The notes under the pieces are model-generated. The model was given only the letters and a program-made list of their open reading frames with translations. It did not search any database and was not told the origin of the DNA. From Desulfoluna limicola (lineage in GTDB: Bacteria > Desulfobacterota > Desulfobacteria > Desulfobacterales > Desulfolunaceae), in contig NZ_AP024488.1 of the NCBI RefSeq assembly GCF_021654575.1, positions 5,607,501 to 5,671,500 on the forward strand: 64,000 bases of DNA, read 5' to 3'. Position numbers and translations under genes: made by a program. Within the stretch, counting starts at the first letter, position 1; every line of letters begins with the position of its first letter. Of this stretch, positions 9,729-18,456 are shown one piece after another.

Positions 9729-10259
9729 ATGAGAGTTGATCATTCATTTTTTGAGGAAGTCTCCAAGCGAAGTGGCCAGAATCTCTCGAGGTGCTTTCAC
9801 TGCATGTGCTGCTCGGGTGGTTGTCCGGTGGCGCATGGCATGGATTACCTGCCCAACCAGATCCTTCGGATGATTCAGCTGGGCATGAAAAAAGAGGTGC
9901 TCGAGAGTCGGGCCATCTGGCTTTGTATCGGGTGTTATGCGTGTGTGACAGAGTGTCCCAACAGGGTGCACATTCCCTATATGATGGATTCGCTTCGCGA
10001 AATCGCCTTGGCCGAGGGGGCCAATATTGGTGAACCGGATATCTGGGCCTTTCATCGGGAATTTCTCAAGCAGGTGGACAAGCGGGGGCGAATTTATGAA
10101 TTGGAATTCATGGCCCGGTACAAGCTGGCCACGGGGAACCTGTTTCAGGACGCTGTTATGGGGATGAAGATGTTTCGCCTCGGGCGTCTGGAGCTGTTGC
10201 CCGGCAGCGTGAAGCACAAAGAGATCATGAAAAAAATCAGGGAGGCCTGCGATGAGTAG
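9729..10259 (+). CDS. hdrC: Heterodisulfide reductase subunit C-like 4Fe-4S protein
   Basis: The ATG at 9729 gives 176 residues. An in-frame ATG at 9642 would add 29 residues without the family pattern. Two CX2CX2CX3CP motifs are visible, CFHCMCCSGGCP and CIGCYACVTECP, which bind two [4Fe-4S] clusters as in HdrC. HdrC passes electrons between HdrA or a membrane partner and HdrB. The gene overlaps the downstream hdrB-like start by eight bases. No HdrA is encoded nearby, so the electron donor is unknown. Confidence 0.87.
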   Translation: MRVDHSFFEEVSKRSGQNLSRCFHCMCCSGGCPVAHGMDYLPNQILRMIQLGMKKEVLESRAIWLCIGCYACVTECPNRVHIPYMMDSLREIALAEGANIGEPDIWAFHREFLKQVDKRGRIYELEFMARYKLATGNLFQDAVMGMKMFRLGRLELLPGSVKHKEIMKKIREACDE

Positions 10260-11133
10260 CGCAAAGAGCGCGGGAAAGAAGAGGCTGCGGCGTGTGCATT
10301 ACTACCCCGGGTGTTCGCTGATGTCGTCTGCCAAAGATTTCGGCACCTCCCTGTTCCAGATGTTTCGTCTGATGGGGACCTGGGTGGAGCCCCTGGAGGA
10401 TTGGAACTGCTGCGGAGCGTCCCCGGCCCACAGTGTGAACCCGGACTATGCGACCCTTCTTGCCGGCCGGAACCTGCTTTTGGCAGAGCGTCAGGGGATC
10501 GACGACCTTTACGTGGTCTGTCCCAGCTGCTTTGTGCGCCTTCGAACCGCAGAAAAAACCCTGACAACCGATGGCAGTCTCAATGCCAAGCTCGCCAAGG
10601 CGTGCGGGCGGGAGTATGAGGGTGGGGTTCGGGTCAAATTTACGCCCGAAATTCTATCCGATGCCCCCATTGTGTTTGAAAAGGCGGTGACGAACCCCCT
10701 CGAGGGGTTGCGTGGGGTGCTCTATTTCGGGTGTCTGTTGACCCGTCCGGAGTGGATCACCGGGTTTGACATCCGGCCCTACGAACGGAAGCTGAAGAGG
10801 TTGGTCAACGTTCTGGATGTGGAGACGCCGGACTGGAGTTTCAGTAAGCAGTGCTGCGGATCTCACCTGGCCGTAACCAAGTCCGATATGGTGGATGGCA
10901 TGGTGGATCGTATCCGTGACCACGCCCGGCGTGCCGGGGCAAACTGCATCATCGCTTTTTGTCCCTTGTGTCAGGTGAACCTGGAGCTGAGGGGCAAAGA
11001 GGTGGAGCCCCTTCCCGTGTTTTATATTTCGGAGTTGATCGGGTTGGCGGCGAGGCTTCCGGGGCACGAAAACTGGGTGAAGAAGCACCTGGTGGATCCG
11101 CGCCCGCTGTTGAGCTCCCTGGATCTGCTGTAG
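10252..11133 (+). CDS. hdrB: Heterodisulfide reductase subunit B-like (CCG-domain) protein
   Basis: The protein has 293 residues with two cysteine-rich CCG domains: YPGCSLMSSAKDF with NCCGASPA and CPSCF, then YFGCLLTRP with QCCGSHLA and CPLCQVNLE. In HdrB these bind the noncubane [4Fe-4S] clusters that cleave a disulfide. The start overlaps hdrC, so the two are coupled. The substrate here is unknown; in sulfate reducers such proteins act on DsrC-type or thiol partners, but nothing in the sequence fixes this. Confidence 0.87.
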   Translation: MSSAKSAGKKRLRRVHYYPGCSLMSSAKDFGTSLFQMFRLMGTWVEPLEDWNCCGASPAHSVNPDYATLLAGRNLLLAERQGIDDLYVVCPSCFVRLRTAEKTLTTDGSLNAKLAKACGREYEGGVRVKFTPEILSDAPIVFEKAVTNPLEGLRGVLYFGCLLTRPEWITGFDIRPYERKLKRLVNVLDVETPDWSFSKQCCGSHLAVTKSDMVDGMVDRIRDHARRAGANCIIAFCPLCQVNLELRGKEVEPLPVFYISELIGLAARLPGHENWVKKHLVDPRPLLSSLDLL

Positions 11134-11145
11134 TCAAAATGGGGG

Positions 11146-11186
11146 GAGGGTCAACTCATCGTTGAAGTGGGCGCCCTTTTTTTTTA
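11146..11186 (+). terminator. Probable terminator after hdrB
   Basis: AGGGTCAAC and GTTGA with CCCT can pair as an imperfect stem directly before a run of nine T at about 11176-11184. The stem has a bulge, so confidence is moderate. Confidence 0.45.
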
Positions 11187-11276
11187 TAGTGAGAAAATGG
11201 AACGGCGCTGCGTTCGAGGAGGATGCTCGGGGCGGCGGCATGAACCTCAGGTTCTTTAATTTAAGGATGCGGTGAC

Positions 11277-11597
11277 ATGGAAAAGAGCGAGACCACAAAG
11301 AGCGAGGCGTTGGGCAAGGGGGAGGGGCGTTGCGCCGCCAGCCTGCCGGGCATCAATTTTTCCACCTTCATCTTTTCGCTGAACTCATCGGCCCTGGTGC
11401 ACCTGGGGATGATCACTGCTCCCGGTGCCAGCGGCAAGGAGGTCAACCTCCCTCTGGCCAAGCAGACCATCGATATTTTGGGGATGCTCGAAGACAAGAC
11501 CTCCGGCAACTTGACCGAAGATGAGACGAACCTGTTGTCCAACATGCTCCACGATCTTCGATTGATGTATGTCAAGCTCAAGGAGCAGGGGGCGTAG
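11277..11597 (+). CDS. DUF1844 family protein
   Basis: The protein has 106 residues. The core INFSTFIFSLNSSALVHLG, then VNLPLAKQTIDILGMLEDKT and NLTEDETNLLSNMLHDLRL, is the DUF1844 pattern. The function is unknown; it is small and probably cytoplasmic. Its TAG stop shares one base with the GTG of ispE, so the two genes are coupled. Confidence 0.85.
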   Translation: MEKSETTKSEALGKGEGRCAASLPGINFSTFIFSLNSSALVHLGMITAPGASGKEVNLPLAKQTIDILGMLEDKTSGNLTEDETNLLSNMLHDLRLMYVKLKEQGA

Positions 11598-12460
11598 TGG
11601 AGCTTGCATCGCCGGCCAAGGTGAACCTCTTCCTTTATGTGACGGGCAAGCGGGAGGACGGGTATCACGAGCTCTGTTCCCTGATGAGCGGTATCACTCT
11701 CTACGACCGAATTGTGCTGGCCCCTTCCGCTGCGGGTATTTCCCTTCAGTGTGACTACCCCGGTGTGCCTGAGGATGAGAGCAACCTGGCTTGGCGCGCG
11801 GCGGCTCTTTTTTTTGAGGCCTCAGGGATTGGCGGGGGCTGTCATATTGCAATCGAGAAGAGGATTCCTCCCGGGGCCGGGCTCGGAGGCGGCAGCGGCA
11901 ACGCTGCAACGGTCCTTAAAGGGCTCAACGCCATGCATGGGGAGCCCTTCGGAGAAAAGGCCCTGGAAAAACTGGCCCTGACCCTAGGTGCCGATGTTCC
12001 TTTTTTTGTCCGTTGCGCCCCGGTTCTTGCCACTGGCGTGGGGGAGTGCTTCGAGGCAATTCCGGCCCTCAAGCCCTACCATCTGGTAATTATCTATCCG
12101 GGCACAGGGTTATCCACGGTGGCTGTCTATAAAAATCTCAAATTGGGATTGACAAAAACGGAAAAAAAAATTAAAAGTCGTCTGTTGAATGAAGCGGTGA
12201 TTGATCCTCTCCACCATCTTCATAATGACCTGGAAACCCCTGCACTGATGCTTTCATCTGCGGTGGGGGACGCCAAGGAAGCACTGAAGCATGCTGGTGC
12301 AGACGGCGTGCTGATGTCCGGCAGTGGTTCGTCGGTTTTTGGCCTTTTCGGCGAGTCTCAAGGGGCGCAGGCAGCCGTATCGAACCTGATGCGCCTGAGA
12401 GAGGACAGGCCCGAACAATACGCCGGATGGCAGGTGTTCGCGGCCGAATTGGTGTCGTAG
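11597..12460 (+). CDS. ispE: 4-diphosphocytidyl-2-C-methyl-D-erythritol kinase
   Basis: The protein has 287 residues. This GHMP kinase phosphorylates CDP-methylerythritol in the non-mevalonate isoprenoid pathway. It opens with SPAKVNLFLYVTGKREDGYHEL, has the ATP loop PPGAGLGGGSGNAA and the C-terminal GVLMSGSGSSVFGLF segment. The GTG start at 11597 overlaps the previous stop by one base. A tRNA-Gln gene and prs follow, an arrangement also seen in other deltaproteobacteria. Confidence 0.95.
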   Translation: MELASPAKVNLFLYVTGKREDGYHELCSLMSGITLYDRIVLAPSAAGISLQCDYPGVPEDESNLAWRAAALFFEASGIGGGCHIAIEKRIPPGAGLGGGSGNAATVLKGLNAMHGEPFGEKALEKLALTLGADVPFFVRCAPVLATGVGECFEAIPALKPYHLVIIYPGTGLSTVAVYKNLKLGLTKTEKKIKSRLLNEAVIDPLHHLHNDLETPALMLSSAVGDAKEALKHAGADGVLMSGSGSSVFGLFGESQGAQAAVSNLMRLREDRPEQYAGWQVFAAELVS

Positions 12461-12477
12461 CTAAAAAATTACAATGC

Positions 12478-12552
12478 AGGGGCGTCGTCAAGTGGTAAGA
12501 CACTGGATTTTGATTCCAGCATTCGCAGGTTCGAATCCTGCCGCCCCTGCCA
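12478..12552 (+). tRNA. tRNA-Gln (UUG)
   Basis: A cloverleaf folds with acceptor AGGGGCG/CGCCCCT, the anticodon stem CTGGA/TCCAG around the loop TTTTGAT (anticodon TTG), and the T arm GCAGG-TTCGAAT-CCTGC. The 3' CCA is encoded at 12550-12552. It lies between ispE and prs. Confidence 0.95.
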
Positions 12553-12595
12553 ATTTTATTTATACCGGCAGTGCTTCCGGGAAAACGGGAATGGA

Positions 12596-13537
12596 ATGAA
12601 CGATCTTTCCATATTTACGGGGAACTCCAACGGCGAGCTTGCCCAGAAGGTGTCCAAGTACCTTTTTAAAGAGCTTGGCAGCTCGAAGGTGAATCGCTTC
12701 AGCGACGGCGAGATTCAGATTGAAATTGAGGAGAACGTGCGAAAGAAGGATGTGTATATCATCCAGTCCACATGTTCTCCCGTGAATGACAACCTCATGG
12801 AACTGCTGTTGATGATCGACGCCATGCGCCGCTCATCGGCGTCACGTATCACGGCTGTCATTCCCTACTTCGGGTATGCCCGCCAGGATAAGAAGGTGGC
12901 CCCGAGGGTTCCGATTTCAGCCAAGCTGATTGCCGACCTGCTGACCCACTCCGGGGCATGCCGCATCATTACCATGGACCTCCATGCCGGTCAGATTCAG
13001 GGCTTTTTTAATATCCCTGTTGACAACCTTTATGCCGCGCCCATTCTGATTGAGAAGATGCGTGAAGAGTTCGCCGGTGAGGACGTGGTCATTGTCTCGC
13101 CTGACGCCGGTGGCGTGGAGCGTGCCCGCGCATTTGCCAAGCGCCTGGATTGTGGTCTGGCCATCGTCGACAAGCGTCGCGACCGGCCCAATGAGGCCAA
13201 AGCCATGGCCGTTATCGGCGATGTGGCGGGAAAAACAGCGATTATTCTTGATGATATGGTCGATACTGCCGGCACACTGACGGAGGCATCCAACGCCATC
13301 AGCGAGATGGGGGCCAAAGAGGTCCACGCTTGCTGCACCCATCCGGTTCTCTCTGGACCTGCTGTCGAGCGCATTCAGAAATCGGCATTGAAGAGTCTTG
13401 TTGCAACGGACACCATTCCCTTAAGCGAAGCGGCGATGGCGTGCGATAAGATCAAGGTCCTCTCCGTTGCCTCCCTGGTGGGCGAGGCCATCATTCGAAG
13501 TCATCGGGGCGACTCGGTTACAACGCTGTTTGTGTAA
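12596..13537 (+). CDS. prs: Ribose-phosphate pyrophosphokinase
   Basis: The protein has 313 residues, typical for class I PRPP synthase, which makes PRPP from ribose 5-phosphate and [20 protein letters not shown] at the start, the [10 protein letters not shown] loop, [11 protein letters not shown] and the PRPP-binding [13 protein letters not shown] are all visible. It sits between tRNA-Gln and rplY. Confidence 0.97.
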   Translation: MNDLSIFTGNSNGELAQKVSKYLFKELGSSKVNRFSDGEIQIEIEENVRKKDVYIIQSTCSPVNDNLMELLLMIDAMRRSSASRITAVIPYFGYARQDKKVAPRVPISAKLIADLLTHSGACRIITMDLHAGQIQGFFNIPVDNLYAAPILIEKMREEFAGEDVVIVSPDAGGVERARAFAKRLDCGLAIVDKRRDRPNEAKAMAVIGDVAGKTAIILDDMVDTAGTLTEASNAISEMGAKEVHACCTHPVLSGPAVERIQKSALKSLVATDTIPLSEAAMACDKIKVLSVASLVGEAIIRSHRGDSVTTLFV

Positions 13538-13582
13538 TTACACCATTTAGAAAAATTAAGCTGGTTCTTCAGGAGGATCGAT

Positions 13583-14185
13583 TTGGAACTTTTCGAACTT
13601 AAGACAAATATAAGGGAAGCCCGAGGCAAAAACGCAGCTCGCGTTCTCCGCTCCGAGGGCAGGGTTCCTGCCGTGGTTTACGGTGACAACACCGAGGCCA
13701 TCGCCGTAGACGTGAAGGTTTCCGATGTACAGGAAGCCATCAAGCAGAGCAAGACCATCCAGGTGATTGTGAATCTTGTGGTTGGCGATGCCGCGCCCAA
13801 GGTTGCCATCATCAAGGATATCCAGGTCGACCCCACCCGTGGCGATTACCGCCACGTGGACTTCCAGGTTGTGGCCCTTGACAAGAAGATCAAGGCCATC
13901 GCACCCGTTGAGGCCGTCGGCAAAGCCGCAGGTCTCGAGCAGGGCGGAATCCTTCAGGTAATCCGTCGCGAACTTGAGGTGCTCTGCCTTCCCCTGGACA
14001 TCCCCACGGCCATTGAAGTGGACGTGACCGCGCTGAAGATCGGTAAATCCATCCACGTGGATGAGATCAAGGTCGACGGCATCGAAATTCCTCATAATGT
14101 CAACTTCACCGTTGTGACGGTTGTGGCTCCCAAGGGCATGAAGCTTGGTGGCGAAGAAGAAGAGGAAGGGGAAGAAGAGGCATAA
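13583..14185 (+). CDS. rplY: 50S ribosomal protein L25/CTC
   Basis: The protein has 200 residues: the long CTC form with an N-terminal L25 domain that binds 5S rRNA (ARGKNAARVLRSEGRVPAVVYG) and a C-terminal TL5-type beta domain, ending in a glutamate-rich tail. The start is a TTG at 13583 with a strong AGGAGGA site at 13571-13577. It lies between prs and pth, the usual order. Confidence 0.94.
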   Translation: MELFELKTNIREARGKNAARVLRSEGRVPAVVYGDNTEAIAVDVKVSDVQEAIKQSKTIQVIVNLVVGDAAPKVAIIKDIQVDPTRGDYRHVDFQVVALDKKIKAIAPVEAVGKAAGLEQGGILQVIRRELEVLCLPLDIPTAIEVDVTALKIGKSIHVDEIKVDGIEIPHNVNFTVVTVVAPKGMKLGGEEEEEGEEEA

Positions 14186-14199
14186 GCCCCTTTTTTCTG

Positions 14200-14223
14200 C
14201 CATGGCGGCCTCGGTCGCCATGG
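14200..14223. other. Perfect hairpin between rplY and pth
   Basis: CCATGGCG at 14200-14207 and CGCCATGG at 14216-14223 form an 8-bp stem with an 8-base loop. No T-run follows, so it is a weak terminator at best; it may act as an mRNA processing or stabilising stem. Confidence 0.5.
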
Positions 14224-14351
14224 TTGTGTCTGGTGCCGGACATGGAGAGGTGCTCGTCCAGGGCCTGAAGCCTCCTTCATCTGCCAATAACATGTTTGGC
14301 AGTCTGAACATGATGAATGAGAAGGCTTTTGGCCTTTAAACGGTTACAATT

Positions 14352-14933
14352 ATGAGTGAATCTTCAGTCAAGTTGGTGGTGGGGCTCGGAAACCCGGGCA
14401 GTCGCTACGAACATACACGGCACAACATCGGATTTCGGGTTATTGATCGCCTGGCGGAGCGTCTCGGCATGTCGGTAACCCGATCTCGTTTTAACGCCCA
14501 GTATGGCAAAGGGCGCATTGAGGGACGGGAGGTGATTCTCGCCAAACCCCAATCCTTCATGAATCTCAGTGGTGGCCCTGTTCGGTCCCTGGCGGATTAT
14601 TTCGACGTTGAGCCCGGCGAGATTCTTGTCGTCTACGACGAGATCGATCTCCCCTACGGTCGAATGAAAATTGTCGCCAAAGGCGGCCACGGTGGGCACA
14701 ACGGTGTCCGCTCCCTCATCGATACCCTGAAGGTCAGAGACTTTCCACGGATTCGAATGGGTGTCGGCAGGCCGGACCCGAGGATTGAGGTCAGCAACTG
14801 GGTCCTCGGCAGGTTCTCTTCCGAAGAGGCTGATTCACTGGAGCCTTTTGTTGATCGCGCAGGTGATGCGGTAAGCAAGATCCTCACGGAAGGGCTGGTG
14901 AAGGGGATGAATGCATTTAACTGCATGAAGTAG
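14352..14933 (+). CDS. pth: Peptidyl-tRNA hydrolase
   Basis: The protein has 193 residues. LVVGLGNPGSRYEHTRHNIG contains the catalytic histidine region, and KPQSFMNLSGGPV, VVYDEIDLPYG and GGHGGHNGVRS complete the Pth signature. It frees tRNA from prematurely released peptidyl-tRNA. The position after rplY is standard. Confidence 0.96.
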   Translation: MSESSVKLVVGLGNPGSRYEHTRHNIGFRVIDRLAERLGMSVTRSRFNAQYGKGRIEGREVILAKPQSFMNLSGGPVRSLADYFDVEPGEILVVYDEIDLPYGRMKIVAKGGHGGHNGVRSLIDTLKVRDFPRIRMGVGRPDPRIEVSNWVLGRFSSEEADSLEPFVDRAGDAVSKILTEGLVKGMNAFNCMK

Positions 14934-15401
14934 GCTGCGTTGGTTTAACTCGGCACATGGATGGAGGGGCGAATGGATAATCTGCCGTTGGTGTGTGGTT
15001 TTGCGGTCCTCGCTGTCGTAGCCCTATCCTCTGTTGTGGCGGTTTGTCTCAGTGCTGCTCGAAGAAACGGCCTCTGCGCCGGAGTCACAACGCTTGGTAT
15101 CCCCCGATTTTTTGCCCGCTCTTCTCAGTTTTCCGCGCGACTCTGCGCTCATGCTTTGCCCCGGGGCAACGGCTTCCCCCACACTCTATTGTCTTATTTT
15201 TCTGGTTTTCTATCGCATACGGTTGTGCGTAGTATATGTTCCGGGGTGTACCCCGTAGTTTTAGGTCCGTTTGGTTCTTATCGCTCCACGGCACCGCACC
15301 TGACTTGAGGGTCGGGTGGTCCCCTCCCTTTGACGTTCGTGAGGGGCGCTCCTTTTTTAAAGGTGAAACGCCAGTTTGAGTCTGGTTGTATCTGTTCGTG
15401 A
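14934..15401. other. Gap between pth and ppaC without a supported gene
   Basis: An ATG frame at 14961 (or 14976) could encode a small protein with one hydrophobic segment (LVCGFAVLAVVALSSVVAV), but it overlaps other open frames, lacks a clear ribosome binding site, and its remainder looks random. I see no RNA gene or repeat here. Confidence 0.4.
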
Positions 15402-15432
15402 TTGTAGAACCTTGCGTACACAAGGTTATAAT
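15402..15432 (+). promoter_or_regulatory. Promoter with MerR-type spacer dyad upstream of ppaC
   Basis: TTGTAG at 15402-15407 and a perfect TATAAT at 15427-15432 are separated by 19 bases. The spacer is filled by a perfect dyad, AACCTTG (15408-15414) and CAAGGTT (15421-15427), with a 6-base centre. A 19-base spacer carrying a dyad is the layout of promoters activated by MerR-family regulators. No merR gene lies in the window. Confidence 0.6.
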
Positions 15433-15479
15433 ATATGACACCATTGACGATACACGTTTAACAAGAGAAAGGAAAAATC

Positions 15480-16400
15480 ATGAGCACTTATGTAATTGGA
15501 CACAAGATCCCTGATTCAGATTCTGTTTGTTCCCCCATTGCCCTGGCCTACCTGAAAAACAAGCTCGGTGAGGACACCGTTGCTGCCGTTCAGGGTGACA
15601 TCAACCCCGAGACCGCATTTATCTTAGGGAAATTCGGCGTTGCAGCTCCCGAAGTGAAGACCTCCTTTGCCGGTGAGTCTGTTTACCTCGTGGATCACTC
15701 TGATCTTGCTCAGAGCCCCGACGATCTGAAAGAAGCCACGGTTCTGGGAATCGTCGATCACCACAAGCTTGGCGACGTGACCACTTCCGAGCCTCTTGAG
15801 TGCTGGATCCGACCCGTAGGTTGCACCGGCACCATCGTTAAAGAGATGTTTGATGCAAACGGCGTTGAGGTTCCCCAGGACATCGCAGGGCTTCTTCTTT
15901 GCGCCATCCTGAGTGACACAGTTATCTTCAAGTCACCCACCTGTACCCCCAAGGACAAAGAGGCTGTTGAAGCTCTGGCCAAGATCGCCGGTGTTGAGGA
16001 CGTGGTTGCCCTCGGTATCGAGATGTTCAACGTCAAGTCCGCTGTTGCCGGTACCTCCATCCGTGATCTCGTGATGCGTGACTACAAAGACTTCAACATG
16101 GGCGGCAACAAGATTGGCGTGGGCCAGCTTGAGGTTGTGGACCTTGCCATCTTTGACGACATCAAAGCCGATCTTCTCAAGGACCTGAGCGTTCTGAAAG
16201 AAGAGGGCGCCCGTCACAGCGTGCTTCTGCTCCTGACCGATATCATGAAAGAGGGCTCTGAGCTGCTCATCGCATCTGATGACGCCTCCATCATCGAAAA
16301 AGCCTTTGACGGCAAGTCTGCGGACTCCAAGATGTGGCTTGACGGTGTTTTGAGCCGTAAGAAGCAGGTTGTTCCCTTCCTCGAAAAAGTGTTTGCTTAG
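15480..16400 (+). CDS. ppaC: Manganese-dependent inorganic pyrophosphatase (family II)
   Basis: The protein has 306 residues, without the CBS insert found in longer forms. DHH-family motifs are visible: VIGHKIPDSDSVCSPIA, VDHSDLAQ and the DHH motif in GIVDHHKLGD, then SDTVIFKSPT. The C-terminal DHHA2 part ends in a substrate-binding SRKKQVVPFL. It hydrolyses pyrophosphate in the cytoplasm, driving biosynthesis and activation reactions. GAAAGGA lies 6-7 bases before the ATG. It is monocistronic: an unusual promoter is upstream and a terminator downstream. Confidence 0.96.
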   Translation: MSTYVIGHKIPDSDSVCSPIALAYLKNKLGEDTVAAVQGDINPETAFILGKFGVAAPEVKTSFAGESVYLVDHSDLAQSPDDLKEATVLGIVDHHKLGDVTTSEPLECWIRPVGCTGTIVKEMFDANGVEVPQDIAGLLLCAILSDTVIFKSPTCTPKDKEAVEALAKIAGVEDVVALGIEMFNVKSAVAGTSIRDLVMRDYKDFNMGGNKIGVGQLEVVDLAIFDDIKADLLKDLSVLKEEGARHSVLLLLTDIMKEGSELLIASDDASIIEKAFDGKSADSKMWLDGVLSRKKQVVPFLEKVFA

Positions 16401-16464
16401 CAGGCCTTTCCGCTCCTGACTGCTCCGTAAGGCGGGGTAGAAGGGACCGGGATTCTGATTTGCG

Positions 16465-16504
16465 AAAAGGGTTGCTCCGCTTACGCGGGGCAGCCCTTTT
16501 TTTG
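16465..16504 (+). terminator. Intrinsic terminator after ppaC
   Basis: AAAGGGTTGCTCCGC and GCGGGGCAGCCCTTT pair around TTAC, followed by T residues. Confidence 0.85.
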
Positions 16505-16921
16505 TGGAATGGCGGGGGGATAGGCCGGGGCCTTCTGTCGTGTCGCCGGTGTGTCTGTTTTTTTATGGTATGCGGTCTGTTTTTTTTGATTTTGCAGGGC
16601 TTGGGCTTAAGGCGGTTCTCTTTGAACGCTATGGGGAACATTCCAGAAAATGAAGCACTCTTGCCGTCTGGGCACCATTGAAAACCCAAAAAATATTTTC
16701 ATTTTAAAGGGTTGCTTGGGGATAGAGATATCTTTGATGTTGAAAAAGGCAGGGGTGTGTGGTATATTTGTTGAGATGTCGTATTGGCAGCTACATTTAT
16801 CCTAATTTACTATTTGACTCGACGATTGCATACGAAACTTAGAGTCTTCTGTCAAGGGCAATGTTCAAATTTCTTGAATAAAGCGCTTGATGTGGTCGTC
16901 AGAGTAGCAACAGGTGAGGAC
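16505..16921. other. Gap between the ppaC terminator and carD
   Basis: This stretch holds no supported gene. It contains T-rich DNA and one good promoter candidate at 16740-16768, which would give carD a leader of about 150 bases. Confidence 0.45.
16740..16768 (+). promoter_or_regulatory. Sigma-70-type promoter for carD
   Basis: TTGAAA at 16740-16745 and TATATT at 16763-16768 are separated by 17 bases. Confidence 0.6.
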
Positions 16922-17461
16922 ATGGGACATACAGATAATCTGGAGTTTCAGGCAGGTGACCTCGCGGTATATCCGGCACACGGTGTGGGACGTATCGAAT
17001 CCATCGAGATCAAGGAAATCGGTGGAGAGGATATGGCCTTTTACATCATGAAAGTTCTTGAAAATGGCATGGTAATCATGATTCCTACCGCTAACGTAGA
17101 GTCGGTGGGTCTCAGACGGGTCATCAAGGAAGACGACATTCCCAAGGTCTATGAAGTGATGACCCAGAAGCGGGAGTGCGCCTTTGACAACCAGACCTGG
17201 AACCGCCGTTACCGCGAATATATGGAAAAGATCAAGACGGGTTCCCTTTTTGACGTGGCCGAGGTGTTCCGAGACCTCTTTCTTCTGCGTTTGACCAAGG
17301 ATCTCTCCTTTGGGGAGCGAAAGCTTCTCGATACCGCACAGAGCCTTCTCCTGAAGGAGCTCTGTATGGCCAAGCAGACCGATGAAAAGTCCATGATGCA
17401 GGAAATTGAGTCCCTTTTCAGCGAAGAGGGGATTACTGGACCGCAAGCTGAATTGGCATAA
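16922..17461 (+). CDS. carD: CarD/CdnL-family transcription regulator
   Basis: The ATG at 16922 gives 179 residues and follows AGGTGAGG; an upstream in-frame start at 16784 adds an atypical hydrophobic stretch and is unlikely. The N-terminal RNA-polymerase interacting domain has the pattern GDLAVYPAHGVGRIESIE, then MIPTANVESVGLRRV; a helical C-terminal domain (KIKTGSLFDVAEVFRDL, SFGERKLLDTAQSLL) binds DNA near the -10 element in known family members. It is expected to stabilise open promoter complexes. rluD starts 9 bases after its stop. Confidence 0.9.
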   Translation: MGHTDNLEFQAGDLAVYPAHGVGRIESIEIKEIGGEDMAFYIMKVLENGMVIMIPTANVESVGLRRVIKEDDIPKVYEVMTQKRECAFDNQTWNRRYREYMEKIKTGSLFDVAEVFRDLFLLRLTKDLSFGERKLLDTAQSLLLKELCMAKQTDEKSMMQEIESLFSEEGITGPQAELA

Positions 17462-17469
17462 GTATTCCA

Positions 17470-18456
17470 TTGACGACCAAAATCGATAGTTTGGATCAGC
17501 AAGGCGCCTGTTCCGTGACGGTAACCACCGAAGATCACGGACGGCGCCTTGATCTGTTTGTGGCGGATAAAGGCCTGGTTCTTTCACGGAGCCAGGCTTC
17601 TCACTTTATCAAGCATGGTCACATCACCGTGGACGGTGAGGTCAAAAAGCCCAAGCACAAGGTCCGTGAGGGGGAGTCTGTGGCGGCGGTTCTGCCCGAA
17701 GTGAAGCCCCTTGACCTTGCGCCCGAAGCCATTGACCTTGAGATCATTCATGCCGATGATGACCTCGTGGTGGTCAACAAGCAGCGGGGGCTTGTGGTGC
17801 ATCCCGCTGCCGGCCATGAATCCGGAACCCTGGTCAACGCCATGCTGCACCATTTTCCCCACATGGAAGGGATCTGTGGCGAGCTCCGGCCCGGGATTGT
17901 GCATCGGCTGGACAAAGACACCACAGGGCTGATCGTGGTGGCCCTGAACCAGAAAACACTCCTTGAACTTACGCGGCAGTTTAAAGCGCGTGAGGTGAAA
18001 AAGCGGTACCGCGCCCTGGTTTTTGGGGCCGTTTCCCATGAGCGGGGCATCATCGACCAGCCCATCGGCAGAGACCCGCGGGACCGCAAGCGCATGGGGG
18101 TCAACTCCCCTGTGGGAAGGGCCTCGGAGACCCACTACACCGTGGCCGATCGCTATCCAGGTGCCACCCTTTTGGATGTGGATCTGAAAACGGGCCGGAC
18201 TCATCAGATTCGGGTGCACACGCATTGGCTTGGTCACCCTGTGGTGGGGGATCCTGTCTACACCCGGCGAAAGGCGGACAGGGATCTCCCTCAGTCGGCC
18301 CCCCTAAGGGCGGTGATCCGGCAACTCTCCGGACAACTCCTCCATGCCCATACCCTTGCCTTTGACCACCCCGGTACGGGCGACAGGATGGAGTTTACGG
18401 CCCCGTTGCCGGATGACTTTACCGAGGTTTTGGCTCTTTTGGGTGCCAGTGAATGA
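17470..18456 (+). CDS. rluD: Ribosomal large subunit pseudouridine synthase RluD family
   Basis: The protein has 328 residues, with an N-terminal S4 RNA-binding domain (SRSQASHFIKHGHITVDG) and a catalytic domain containing GIVHRLDKDTTGLIVVA, whose Asp is the nucleophile, and LKTGRTHQIRVH. RluD makes pseudouridines in helix 69 of 23S rRNA; RluA/C specificity cannot be excluded from sequence alone. It uses a TTG start at 17470 and is probably cotranscribed with carD. Confidence 0.9.
   Translation: MTTKIDSLDQQGACSVTVTTEDHGRRLDLFVADKGLVLSRSQASHFIKHGHITVDGEVKKPKHKVREGESVAAVLPEVKPLDLAPEAIDLEIIHADDDLVVVNKQRGLVVHPAAGHESGTLVNAMLHHFPHMEGICGELRPGIVHRLDKDTTGLIVVALNQKTLLELTRQFKAREVKKRYRALVFGAVSHERGIIDQPIGRDPRDRKRMGVNSPVGRASETHYTVADRYPGATLLDVDLKTGRTHQIRVHTHWLGHPVVGDPVYTRRKADRDLPQSAPLRAVIRQLSGQLLHAHTLAFDHPGTGDRMEFTAPLPDDFTEVLALLGASE

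Noticed and set aside
14961-15308. A possible small membrane protein after pth
   Set aside because: One hydrophobic stretch is visible, but there is no ribosome binding site, other frames overlap it, and the rest looks non-coding.
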